From positions 434,001 through 498,000 of the forward strand of contig NZ_FOQD01000001.1 in the NCBI RefSeq assembly GCF_900113665.1: a stretch of DNA of 64,000 nucleotides, written 5' to 3'. The position numbers and the translations under genes were made by a program. A model generated the notes under the pieces. The model was not told the DNA's origin, made no database searches, and worked only from the letters and a program-made list of their open reading frames with translations. The first letter of the stretch is position 1. Every line of letters begins with the position of its first letter. Source of the DNA: Planctomicrobium piriforme. Lineage in GTDB: Bacteria; Planctomycetota; Planctomycetia; Planctomycetales; Planctomycetaceae. Below are positions 1 to 7,739 of this stretch, one piece after another.

Positions 1-143
1 GTGGCCGTCGACGAACGCAGCCATTCCGGCGTGCGGTCGTGCAGCAAGGCCACGTTGGGCGTGCCATCGGGGGTGACGTATTGGGTTTCCACGGCCGTTT
101 CATTGTGCGCGTTCGAACCGCGTTCGTCGACGATCAGACTCAT
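1..143 (-). CDS. Partial unidentified protein, N-terminus only
   Basis: An ATG at 141-143 on the minus strand opens a frame that runs off the left edge of the window without a stop (47 codons). The translation begins MSLIVDERGSNAHNETAVET and continues with a stretch containing TPDGTPNVALLHDRTPEW; third codon positions are mostly G or C, as in neighbouring genes. No family was recognised from these residues, and no clear Shine-Dalgarno precedes the ATG. The opposite strand is also open here but with less coding-like codon use. It is divergent from kbl. Confidence 0.4.
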   Translation of the reverse strand, partial: MSLIVDERGSNAHNETAVETQYVTPDGTPNVALLHDRTPEWLRSSTA

Positions 144-359
144 TGTGGCAATCCGGCAGCGTGAGGAAAGTCGTATCTCAAGGTGAACCTAAGTCGCCCG
201 TGGGAGCGCGGTCGACAGGGAAAAAGCCCTCGGATCAGAAATGCCCACGCTGTGACGTCCAGACCGCTGATTCTGCCAGTCAGTCCGTGTTTGCGGGGAT
301 GTTCGGAAAAATCAACAACGCCACCGGAGGGGGCGTGAGACTGGGAGAGAGCGCTCTGG

Positions 360-500
360 GGCGAAAATCCAAACTACAAGCACCAAAATTCAAACAAATT
401 TCAATGCAAAAAATCCCAATGTCCAAAACGGCCTCTTTGTTTGAGCTTTTGAAATTTGGGATTTGTTTGGGTTTTGGAATTTGATGCTTGGATTTTCACC
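360..500. repeat. Intergenic word palindrome A (AAATTC/CCAAA words)
   Basis: The 439 bases between the partial gene and kbl contain no credible gene. Their right third is an imperfect inverted repeat: the AT-rich left arm (363-430) with words such as CAAGCACCAAAATTC is mirrored by the right arm (440-497) with TTTGGAATTTGATGCTTGG. The outermost ten bases pair exactly (363-372 with 488-497). Its base composition is far more AT-rich than the flanking genes. It belongs to the class of elements described at 4994, 6921, 35493, 38205, 39015 and 55614. Confidence 0.7.
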
Positions 501-582
501 CATTGCGATGCGGCTGAATTTCCGTCTGCCAGTCCGGCCATTAAACTGCTTGTTCGGGAGGTCTGACCCTCAGGGAGGAAAA

Positions 583-1764
583 ATGCCGGCTGCTTTTGAA
601 CAATTTCTCGTGACCCAGCTCGAATCGGTTCGCCAGCAGGGGCTCGAGAAACGAGAACGGCATCTCTTATCGCCGCAGAATGCCCGCGTCGTCACCAACG
701 GTCAGCGGGTGCTGAACCTGTGCGCGAACAACTACCTCGGTCTGGCCGATCACCCCCAGATCATCGAGGCCGCGCAGGCCGCGCTGCAGAAGTGGGGCTT
801 CGGGATGGCGAGCGTCCGCTTTATCTGCGGGACGCAGCAGATTCATTGCGATCTCGAACAGCGTCTCAGCGAGTTTTTGGGAACCGCGGACACGATTCTG
901 TATTCGTCCTGTTTCGACGCCAACGGCGGACTCTTCGAAACGCTGCTCTCGGCCGAAGACGCGATCATCTCCGATGAGCTCAATCACGCGAGCATCATCG
1001 ATGGCGTCCGGCTCTGTAAGGCGCAGCGGTTTCGATACAAGAACAACGACATGGCCGACCTGCGGCAGCAGTTGGAAGCAGCAAAGTCGGCCCGGTTCAA
1101 GATGATCGCCACCGACGGCGTGTTCTCGATGGACGGCTCGTTGGCGAACCTGCCGGCCGTGTGCGAACTGGCTGACGAATACGACGCAATTGTGATGGTT
1201 GACGATTCGCACGCCGTGGGGTTCATGGGGCCGAACGGTGCTGGCACTCCCGAACACTTCAAAGTCAGCGAGCGGATCGACATTCTCACCGGTACCCTGG
1301 GGAAGGCGCTCGGCGGTGCGAGCGGCGGCTATACCTCGGGGCGGAAGCCGATTGTCGACTGGCTGCGACAGCGGTCGCGGCCCTATCTGTTCTCGAACTC
1401 GCTGGCACCGCCGATTGTGGCCGCTGCTCTTACGGCGCTGGATCTCGTGAAGCAGCAGCCGGAATTGAGAAAGCAGTTGTGGGAGAACACCGTCTACTTC
1501 CGCGAGCAGATCAATCGGCTTGGCCTGAAGGTCTTGCCGGGCGAACACCCGATTGTGCCCGTCATGCTCGGGGACGCCGTGCTCGCAGGCAAGATGGCTG
1601 AACTGCTGTTGCAACGCGGCGTGTATGTCGTGGGCTTTTCTTTCCCGGTGGTCCCGCAAGGCAAAGCCCGTATTCGCACGCAGATGTCGGCGGCTCATAC
1701 CCGCGATGATCTGACGTTCGCGCTCGAACAGTTTGCAGCCGCGAAACAGGAACTGGGGATTTGA
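583..1764 (+). CDS. kbl: Glycine C-acetyltransferase (2-amino-3-ketobutyrate CoA ligase)
   Basis: PLP-dependent alpha-oxoamine synthase that cleaves 2-amino-3-oxobutyrate with CoA to glycine and acetyl-CoA, the second step of threonine breakdown after threonine dehydrogenase. The product is 393 aa, close to the roughly 398 aa of the E. coli enzyme. The PLP lysine is in TLGKALGG (K241); the cofactor-stacking and aspartate motifs NHASIIDG and DDSHAVGF are present. The ATG at 583 is preceded by AGGGAGGA at 572-579; the frame is open further upstream but lies in the AT-rich palindrome, so the start is placed here. A threonine dehydrogenase gene is not in the window, so a related acyl-CoA:amino-acid synthase (such as 8-amino-7-oxononanoate synthase) is a weaker alternative. 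It is followed directly by a Dus gene. Confidence 0.88.
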   Translation: MPAAFEQFLVTQLESVRQQGLEKRERHLLSPQNARVVTNGQRVLNLCANNYLGLADHPQIIEAAQAALQKWGFGMASVRFICGTQQIHCDLEQRLSEFLGTADTILYSSCFDANGGLFETLLSAEDAIISDELNHASIIDGVRLCKAQRFRYKNNDMADLRQQLEAAKSARFKMIATDGVFSMDGSLANLPAVCELADEYDAIVMVDDSHAVGFMGPNGAGTPEHFKVSERIDILTGTLGKALGGASGGYTSGRKPIVDWLRQRSRPYLFSNSLAPPIVAAALTALDLVKQQPELRKQLWENTVYFREQINRLGLKVLPGEHPIVPVMLGDAVLAGKMAELLLQRGVYVVGFSFPVVPQGKARIRTQMSAAHTRDDLTFALEQFAAAKQELGI

Positions 1765-1772
1765 ACGACGCC

Positions 1773-2879
1773 ATGACTCCTGCCTTAACGAGCCTGACGG
1801 AAGCGAACCCGGCGCAGTTCCCTGCGCCGCAGCCGCTGCTGTATGGCTCGCTGCGACTGGAATCGCGTTACCTGCTGTCGCCATTGGCCGGGTTTACGAA
1901 CCTGCCCTTCCGTCGGATCTGTCGCGAACTCGGCGGCGTCGGTCTCTGCACGACCGACCTCGTCAGCGCGCGGGGCTTGCTTGAGCGGACCCCGAAGTCG
2001 ATGCAACTGGTGGAAACCTGTCCGGAGGACAGTCCGTTCGCTGTCCAGATTTTCGGAAGCGTACCGCAGGAGATGCGGGATGCCGCCCAGTACCTGGAAT
2101 CGACCGGCGTGCATTCGGTCGACATCAACATGGGCTGCCCGGTGCAGCGGATTACCGGGAGCGGCGCAGGCTCGGCGATGATGTGTTCGACCGACGCAAC
2201 GCTATCGGTCGTGCAGAGCGTTGTCGAAGCGGTGTCGATTCCGGTGACCGTCAAGATGCGGCTGGGTTGGGACGATTCGCAACTCACCGCGCCGGCCTTC
2301 GCCCGTGAGTTCGAACAGATCGGCATTGCTGCCGTGGCGATTCATGGTCGCACGCGGGCGCAGGGTTTTACCGGAACAGTGAATCCCGACGGCATCCGGA
2401 AAGTCGTTGAAGCGGTGGACCGGATCCCGGTCATCGGCAATGGGGATATTCGCACAGTCGATGATGCCCGCCGGATGTTTGAAGTGACGGGCTGTCATGG
2501 GATCTCGATCGGGCGGGGAGCGCTCGCCAATCCGTGGATCTTTCGGCAACTGGTTGCCTGGGAGACAACCGGAGTGGTTCCCTCACCTGGAAACTTTGAC
2601 GACCGACTGCAGTTGATGCTCCGCCAGTTTGCCTACCTGCAGGCCCAGGTGGGGGCTCCGCGGGCGATCCGGATGTTCCGCAAGATGGGGCACTGGTATC
2701 TCAAGGCGATGCAGGTGCATAAGTCGTTGCGGCACGAGTTTCAGTTGGCTGGCACGCTGGAGGAAATCGATCAGGCGATTGAAGCGATTCGGCAGGCCGG
2801 TCCCACACATGGGAATCGGAGCGGCGTTCTACCGGACATGCACATCCCGGTCCCCTCAGGTCCAGTGGAACGCTGGTAG
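1773..2879 (+). CDS. tRNA-dihydrouridine synthase (DusB-like)
   Basis: FMN- and NADPH-dependent enzyme that reduces specific uridines in tRNA D-loops. A TIM-barrel protein of 368 aa showing the Dus hallmarks: SPLAGFTNLPFR at the N-terminus, INMGCPV with the catalytic cysteine, KMRLGWD, IHGRTRAQGFTG and GNGDI for FMN phosphate binding, then SIGRGALANPW. The ATG at 1773 lies nine bases after the kbl stop; a TTG at 1761 that overlaps that stop is an alternative start. The tight spacing suggests co-transcription with kbl. Which Dus subfamily (and therefore which uridine) cannot be decided by eye, although length and motifs are nearest DusB. Confidence 0.9.
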   Translation: MTPALTSLTEANPAQFPAPQPLLYGSLRLESRYLLSPLAGFTNLPFRRICRELGGVGLCTTDLVSARGLLERTPKSMQLVETCPEDSPFAVQIFGSVPQEMRDAAQYLESTGVHSVDINMGCPVQRITGSGAGSAMMCSTDATLSVVQSVVEAVSIPVTVKMRLGWDDSQLTAPAFAREFEQIGIAAVAIHGRTRAQGFTGTVNPDGIRKVVEAVDRIPVIGNGDIRTVDDARRMFEVTGCHGISIGRGALANPWIFRQLVAWETTGVVPSPGNFDDRLQLMLRQFAYLQAQVGAPRAIRMFRKMGHWYLKAMQVHKSLRHEFQLAGTLEEIDQAIEAIRQAGPTHGNRSGVLPDMHIPVPSGPVERW

Positions 2880-3073
2880 AAACGTGTCGACGATTGGGGA
2901 TTTCCCCCCGGTTGTGTTTGGACGAGGGTTGTCAGGCTGTCGAATTGGTGAAAAATCGGGAAAATCGAACGGCGAAGTGCAAGACGGACGCTGCGCCGAT
3001 GCGAAGAATACAGTGGCCAATACGGTGACAACATGCAGGATGCGGCAGCGGGCTGTCTGGCAGGGAGAAACGG

Positions 3074-4006
3074 ATGACAAACGACGGTCCCACGATTCCA
3101 CATCCGGCGGTGGAAGAGGCCTTTCATTCGTCCGCATCCGGTTTTCGCATCTACAGTTGCGTTCATACCGGCCCTGAGACGAAAGGGGTCATTCTGCTGA
3201 CCCACGGGCTCGGTGAACACAGCGGACGCTACGGCCACGTCATTCACCAGATGCAGGAAGCAGGTCTGGCGACCGTGCGGTTCGACCTGCGGGGACATGG
3301 CCGGTCGGACGGCCCGCGAGGGCATGCCGGCAGCTATGAAAGCCTGCTCGATGACCTCTCGCTGATGTATCAGTGGACCCGGGCACGATTTCCTGGCATC
3401 CCGCTGGTGGTCTACGGCCACAGTCTGGGTGGGAATCTGGTCGCCAACTGGTGTTTGCGGCGTCGGCTCGAATCGTCGCAGATCGCCGGCGCGGTGCTTT
3501 CGTCGCCCTGGTTTCTCCTGACGGCACAGCCTTCGCCGCTGAAAGTCGCCATCATCAAAATGCTGGCCGGGTACTGGCCGAATTTTCCCATTCCCGCCAA
3601 GTTCCGTCCGAAGCGGCTGACCCGACATCGCGCGGCGATTGATGCCTACGAGCACGACCCGTTGATTCACCGTCGCGTCTCCGTGCGACTGGCGTCAGAC
3701 TGTTTTGACGCCGGCCAGTGGGCGCTCGAGCACGCCTCGACCTGCCATGTGCCGATTCTGGGGATGCATGGAACCGCCGATTCGATCACGAACCCGGCGG
3801 GAACCATACGGTTCTGCGAAGCGGCGCCCAACGCCAAACTGCTGTTGTTCGAGGACCTGGTCCACGAACCTCATAACGAGGCAGACTGGCGGAGCGTCGT
3901 CGGTCAGGTGCGAGACTGGATCGTCCACCGCATCGAAGCAGCGCCCCAGATTCTCTCACAGGTGCATGCGAATTCGGTGGTGGAGACACTAGCTGCACGC
4001 CAGTAG
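3074..4006 (+). CDS. Alpha/beta hydrolase, monoacylglycerol-lipase type
   Basis: Serine hydrolase of 310 aa in the lysophospholipase/monoglyceride lipase group (Hydrolase_4). The oxyanion-hole motif LLTHGLGEHSGRY and the RGHGRSDGPRGH segment are typical of that group. The nucleophile elbow is GHSLGG (S117), the acid is probably the Asp of HGTADSIT, and the base is the His of LVHEPHNE. There is no signal peptide, so a cytoplasmic enzyme acting on acylglycerols or lysolipids is likely; the true substrate is unknown. AGGGAG at 3062-3067 precedes the ATG. It stands 194 bases after the dus gene, in a gap without other recognisable content. Confidence 0.85.
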   Translation: MTNDGPTIPHPAVEEAFHSSASGFRIYSCVHTGPETKGVILLTHGLGEHSGRYGHVIHQMQEAGLATVRFDLRGHGRSDGPRGHAGSYESLLDDLSLMYQWTRARFPGIPLVVYGHSLGGNLVANWCLRRRLESSQIAGAVLSSPWFLLTAQPSPLKVAIIKMLAGYWPNFPIPAKFRPKRLTRHRAAIDAYEHDPLIHRRVSVRLASDCFDAGQWALEHASTCHVPILGMHGTADSITNPAGTIRFCEAAPNAKLLLFEDLVHEPHNEADWRSVVGQVRDWIVHRIEAAPQILSQVHANSVVETLAARQ

Positions 4007-4067
4007 GGATGAGTCAGGCGATTGGGCCTCGTCGAAGGCTCAGTTGCCGTTATTCCGGTTTGCCGCC

Positions 4068-4254
4068 CTGAAAGGGGCATCGCAGCATAGCCCAGGGCAA
4101 CGCCCTAGGTATGAAGACTCCCTCCCGATGTGAAGCCAAGCCCTGAATGTGTGGCACAAATCCTTGTCTTGCCCTTTCAGGGCGATGTGCAGACGTTGGG
4201 TTTGTCCACCCAGGGCGATGCCCTGGGCTATGGTGTGCGGCCCCTTCAGGGCGA
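4068..4254. repeat. REP-like cluster of CCCTGAAAGGGC / AGCCCAGGGC elements
   Basis: The 490-base gap between the hydrolase and smpB carries one family of repeat in both orientations. On the plus strand, 4068-4112 reads CCCTGAAAGGGGCATCG followed by ATAGCCCAGGGCAACGCCCT; on the minus strand, 4175-4254 has two CCCTGAA-GGGC blocks flanking AGCCCAGGGCATCGCCCTGG. The element is a nested set of short palindromes (GCCCT/AGGGC). I know this type of sequence as a common intergenic repeat in planctomycetes and some other phyla. Several overlapping open frames here are by-products of the repeat, not genes. The remainder (4255-4496) holds nothing I recognise. Confidence 0.75.
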
Positions 4255-4496
4255 AGAATCTGTTGCCTTGCGAGTGGGAGATGCATGCAACGGAATCGCC
4301 CCTCGGAACCCTTTTCGTGTCTTTCGTCTGTTTCCTGGTGAACCTTCTGTTTCACCTCACTCTCTCATTAGTGGTGAATTCCTAGCTGAAGTCGTGAGAC
4401 GGAACGTGAGTGCCGGCGTGTTCCGTGCGCTTCTCTCCCGCAGGCGTGCCGCGTAAGATCGTCGGTTCGACTTCACGAACGGACGACGAAACGCGC

Positions 4497-4988
4497 ATGG
4501 CCCCCCGGAACAAGACCTCTGCCAAAGACGACCCGAACACCAGAGTGGTGTGCCGCAACCGGCGTGCGCGGCACGACTACGACATTCTCGACGAGATCGA
4601 GTGCGGCATGGTGCTGATGGGGAGCGAGGTCAAAAGCATCCGCGATAACAAGATTTCCATCGACGAGGCCTTTGCCCGGATGGAGAATGGGGAAGTCTGG
4701 CTGCATAACTGCGACATCGCCGAGTACCCGCAGGCGACCTACCTGAATCATCAGCGCCGCCGTTCGCGGAAGCTGCTGCTGAATCGACGGGAGATCCGCA
4801 AGTTTGTCGAAGCGGCCGAGCAGTCGGGCATGACGATGATTCCGCTCGATGTCCATTTCACCAACGGCCGGGTGAAGGTGCAACTCGCAATCGGCAAAGG
4901 CCGCAAAGTCCACGACAAGCGGGACCGCCTGAAAGAGACCGAAGCCAAGAAGAACATCAGGGCGGCTCTGCGGCGCGAGCGAGACTGA
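4497..4988 (+). CDS. smpB: SsrA-binding protein SmpB
   Basis: Binds tmRNA and delivers it to ribosomes stalled on broken mRNA (trans-translation). The product is 163 aa, the usual length. The core begins at VVCRNRRARHDYDILDEIECG, followed by LMGSEVKSIR, the YPQATYLNHQRRRSRKLLL segment and the basic C-terminal tail GKGRKVHDKRDRLKE...RRERD that enters the decoding centre. The ATG at 4497 gives an N-terminus MAPRNKTSAKDD; the upstream extension from 4410 has no SmpB-like residues. The gene stands alone, with palindrome B immediately downstream; tmRNA itself was not found in the window. Confidence 0.95.
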   Translation: MAPRNKTSAKDDPNTRVVCRNRRARHDYDILDEIECGMVLMGSEVKSIRDNKISIDEAFARMENGEVWLHNCDIAEYPQATYLNHQRRRSRKLLLNRREIRKFVEAAEQSGMTMIPLDVHFTNGRVKVQLAIGKGRKVHDKRDRLKETEAKKNIRAALRRERD

Positions 4989-4993
4989 CGACC

Positions 4994-5081
4994 GGGGGAA
5001 ATTCGAAGCACGAAATTCGAAATCCGAAATGACCATTGGAGCTTGTTTCGGATTTGGTGCTTCGAATTTCGTGCTTCCCCC
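4994..5081. repeat. Intergenic word palindrome B (GAAGCACGAAATTCGAA words)
   Basis: Six bases after the smpB stop there is an imperfect inverted repeat. The left arm (4994-5030) runs GGGGGAAATTCGAAGCACGA and on; the right arm (5046-5081) is its near mirror, ending CGTGCTTCCCCC. Within each arm the words GAAGCACGAAATTCG and AAATTCGAA/AAATCCGAA are repeated, so several registers can pair. Its position suggests a terminator-like role for smpB, but there is no U-run. The rest of the 409-base gap before the efflux gene (5082-5397) contains no recognisable gene. Confidence 0.7.
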
Positions 5082-5397
5082 CGTCGATCTCACTCCCCTG
5101 ATTGGGCGGATTTTATCTTGGTGCTCGCCCTCGCCGGGTGGTTCTGGCTGCGACGACAATTCCGCATCTGCCGCTCAAGCCGTTTTTGCTGGTTCTCTGC
5201 AACCCGCCTGAGAACGCGGTGATTCCGTCGTTCTGGCGTCGGCAGTCTCATCAATTCGCCTGCGAGGCTGTTCCGATAGACACTGTGCCAGCCGTCGATG
5301 CGGCCTGCAGCAGCGTGTCCGCGTCGAATCCGGAGACAGGAAGTCCCGCTCCTCCCCGGCTGTGGATTTGCGAAACCTCAGCTTGTCAGCGTGCCGT

Positions 5398-6918
5398 ATG
5401 AACTCCATCCGCTGTTTTCGAATTGCCGTCTGCTGCGGTTGCGTCGCGCTCGCCGGCGGATGTCAGACCGCCGCGAAACAGGTGTCGATTCTCAAGCCAG
5501 CCGCACCGGTCGTGGTGAACGAAGCGCCGGAAGAAGAAGTCACCGCCGACAAGCCGATTGCCCTGGTCGACATGGAAGCGGCCGGAGAAGAAGTCGAACT
5601 CACGGCCTATCTCGACGGCCCGATGACGGCGGAAGCGGCTCCGACGATCCCCCCTGCTCCGCCGGCATCGAAGCTGGATCCGGTTCCAGAGACGGCCGCT
5701 GGAGACGGTTTCACGCTCGAAGCACTCGAATATCTGGCCCTGCAGAATAACCCCGCCATCGCCCAGGCGGCTGCGTCAGCCCACAAGGCGACCGGCTTTC
5801 GTCAACAGGTGGGCCGTTATCCGAACCCGATCGTCGGCTACAGCGGCCAGCAATTGGACGACAAGGGGACCGATCAGCACATGGCCTATGTGCAGCAGGA
5901 TTTCATTTCCGCGCACAAGCTCCGGCTGAACGAACGGGTTCTCGATCACGAAGTGCAGTCGCAGCTCTGGGAAGTGGAAGCCCAGCGGTATCGCGTGCTG
6001 ACTGATATTCGCATCCGCTTCTATCAGGCTCTCGCCGCTCAGCAGCGGGGCGAACTGGCGAAAGAATTTCAGCAAGTGGCCGGCGAAGGGGTCCGCATCG
6101 CCGAAATCCGTCGTCAGGCTCTCGAAGGGTCCGTGCCGGAAGTGCTGCAGGCGGAGATTCAGCTCAACGAAGTCGACCTCATTCGGCAGCGTGCTGAAAT
6201 TACCTATCTGGCCACCTGGAGCGAACTGATCGCCGTGGCCGGGATGCCGGGCATGGCCGAACAGCGGCTGATCGGCAACCTGCGGGTCGATGCTCCGCCG
6301 CGCGACTGGAATGCCGCGTTCTACGAAATCGCTCAGAACAATCCTTCGCTGCTGGCAGCCCGTTCACGCATCGGCCGGGCCGCGGCGAACATGACCCGAC
6401 AGGAAGTACAGGCGGTTCCCAACATGCAGGCCTGGGTCGGGGGCGGATACGATAACGGCACCAACAATCAGATGATGAACGTCCAGATGGGACTGCCGTT
6501 GCCGATCTTCAACAAGAACGGCGGCAACATTAGTGCGGCCCAGGCGGAGTTCTGCCGCGCTGCTCAAGACGTGCGTCGCATCGAGCTGAGCATCAAGCAG
6601 CGTCTGGCGATGGTGTCGCGGCAGTACGACTCGGCCTCGATCACCGTCGACCGGCTCGAAAAGCAGATTCTCCCGCGAGCCAAGCAGACGCTCGAACTTT
6701 CCGAGAAAGCGTACGGCGCAGGCGAGTTCGGGTTCTTGCAGGTGCTGGTGGCGCGACGGACGTTCTTCGATTCGAACCTGCAGTACAACACCGCCCTGGT
6801 GGAACTGGCCGAAGCGAAGTCGATGGTCGACGGCCTGCTGCTCGACGGCGGCCTGAACGACGTGCAGGACACCCAGATGGACGACGGCCTCCGCGGCCAG
6901 GCACTGTCGGGGCAGTAG
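5398..6918 (+). CDS. TolC/CusC-family outer-membrane efflux lipoprotein
   Basis: Outer-membrane channel component of a tripartite exporter (RND or ABC type), 506 aa. The N-terminus MNSIRCFRIAVCCGCVALAGGC carries a lipobox LAGGC, so the mature protein should be a lipoprotein. A Pro/Ala/Glu-rich linker (about residues 30-105) precedes the two OEP repeats, with the typical ALEYLALQNNPAIAQAAASAHKA opening and, in the second half, SLLAARSRIGRAAANMTRQEV and a VQMGLPLPIFNKN segment characteristic of CusC/CzcC-like metal-efflux channels. The start at ATG 5398 is chosen because it directly gives the signal. No RND pump lies next to it; the HlyD/ABC exporter at 19276-24238 is the nearest possible partner, which is inference. 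Confidence 0.85.
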   Translation: MNSIRCFRIAVCCGCVALAGGCQTAAKQVSILKPAAPVVVNEAPEEEVTADKPIALVDMEAAGEEVELTAYLDGPMTAEAAPTIPPAPPASKLDPVPETAAGDGFTLEALEYLALQNNPAIAQAAASAHKATGFRQQVGRYPNPIVGYSGQQLDDKGTDQHMAYVQQDFISAHKLRLNERVLDHEVQSQLWEVEAQRYRVLTDIRIRFYQALAAQQRGELAKEFQQVAGEGVRIAEIRRQALEGSVPEVLQAEIQLNEVDLIRQRAEITYLATWSELIAVAGMPGMAEQRLIGNLRVDAPPRDWNAAFYEIAQNNPSLLAARSRIGRAAANMTRQEVQAVPNMQAWVGGGYDNGTNNQMMNVQMGLPLPIFNKNGGNISAAQAEFCRAAQDVRRIELSIKQRLAMVSRQYDSASITVDRLEKQILPRAKQTLELSEKAYGAGEFGFLQVLVARRTFFDSNLQYNTALVELAEAKSMVDGLLLDGGLNDVQDTQMDDGLRGQALSGQ

Positions 6919-6920
6919 GC

Positions 6921-7005
6921 GGAGGGTTTATGGTTGAAGGTTTAAGGGTTGAAGGTCAAAAACGATTGTTCGTTAAACCTTAAACCCCTCAACCTTCAAC
7001 CCTTC
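6921..7005. repeat. Intergenic word palindrome C (TTGAAGGTTTAAGG words), convergent gene ends
   Basis: Between the converging efflux gene and glnQ-like gene lies an inverted repeat built of the words GGTTGAAGG and GTTTAAGGG. The left arm (6921-6957) reads GGAGGGTTTATGGTTGAAGG and on; the right arm (6973-7005) is TTAAACCTTAAACCCCTCAA and on. The stop codon of the minus-strand ATPase gene (TCA on the plus strand at 6996-6998) is part of the right arm. A hairpin here could end transcripts from both sides. Confidence 0.75.
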
Positions 7006-7739
7006 CGGCTTTCGGCGAGGAAGGCCTGGCCGACTTCGGTGCGGGGGTGTTCGAAGATTTCTTCGGGCGGGCCGGATTCGGCGATCGAGCCGGCGTGCAG
7101 CAGGTGGACCTGATGGGCGACTGCCCGGGCGAAGCCCATCCCGTGGGTGACGACGATCATCGTCTGGCCTTCGCTCGCGAGATCGCTCATCACGCTGGTG
7201 ACTTCGGCCGTCATGCGGGGGTCGAGAGCGCTCGTGGGTTCGTCGAAGAGAATGGCTTCCGGATTCATGGCCAGCGCGCGGGCGATCGCCACTCGTTGTT
7301 GCTGCCCGCCTGAGAGCTGCCCGGGGTACGCATCGCACTTCTCACCCAGGCCGACGCGATCGAGCAGCTTCTTCGCGTGTGCCCGGGCCTCTTCCACCGG
7401 CCGGCCGAGGACATGCACCGGGGCCTCAATGACGTTCTGTAAAACACTGCGATGCGGAAAGAGATTGAACTGCTGGAACACCATGCCGACCCGTTTACGG
7501 ATGCGGACCAGCGCGGCGTCGCGACCGGGCTGACCGTTGGGAGGCAAGGTGATGTCATCGACCTGAATTTCGCCGGCCTCGAAGGTTTCGAGTCCGTTGA
7601 TGGTCCGCAGGAGCGTGCTCTTTCCGCCGCCTGAGGGGCCGAGCAGGACGCACACTTCCCCCTTCGCCACGGTGAGCGACACTCCCCGCAGGACTTCTGT
7701 TTTGCCGTAGCGTTTGACGATGTTCTGCAGGCGGATCAT
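6996..7739 (-). CDS. Polar amino-acid ABC transporter ATPase (GlnQ-like)
   Basis: ATP-hydrolysing subunit of an amino-acid importer, 247 aa, cytoplasmic. Walker A GPSGGGKST, Q-loop MVFQQFNLFPH, signature LSGGQQQRVAIARAL, Walker B ILFDEPTSALDP and the H-loop VVTHGMGFA are all intact; the FQQFNLFPHRSVLQN segment is typical of the PAAT (GlnQ/HisP) family. Its ATG overlaps the end of the upstream binding protein/permease gene by four bases (7736-7739), so translation is probably coupled. The gene ends inside palindrome C. Substrate cannot be told from the ATPase. Confidence 0.92.
   Translation of the reverse strand: MIRLQNIVKRYGKTEVLRGVSLTVAKGEVCVLLGPSGGGKSTLLRTINGLETFEAGEIQVDDITLPPNGQPGRDAALVRIRKRVGMVFQQFNLFPHRSVLQNVIEAPVHVLGRPVEEARAHAKKLLDRVGLGEKCDAYPGQLSGGQQQRVAIARALAMNPEAILFDEPTSALDPRMTAEVTSVMSDLASEGQTMIVVTHGMGFARAVAHQVHLLHAGSIAESGPPEEIFEHPRTEVGQAFLAESRKG

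Noticed and set aside
144..360. tRNA or other structured RNA gene in the first gap
   Set aside because: No TTCGANNC loop flanked by an acceptor stem was found here or in any other gap.
667..1884. A 405-codon minus-strand open frame opposite kbl
   Set aside because: It mirrors the kbl gene, whose motifs and length are complete; the minus-strand translation has shadow-like composition rich in His, Arg and Gln and no family features.
2771..3670. A 299-codon minus-strand open frame spanning the dus end and hydrolase start
   Set aside because: It crosses two well-supported genes on the other strand and shows no recognisable motif.
4050..4385. Overlapping open frames of 60-110 codons on both strands between the hydrolase and smpB
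   Set aside because: They coincide with CCCTGAAAGGGC-type palindromic repeats and have no start signals or family features.
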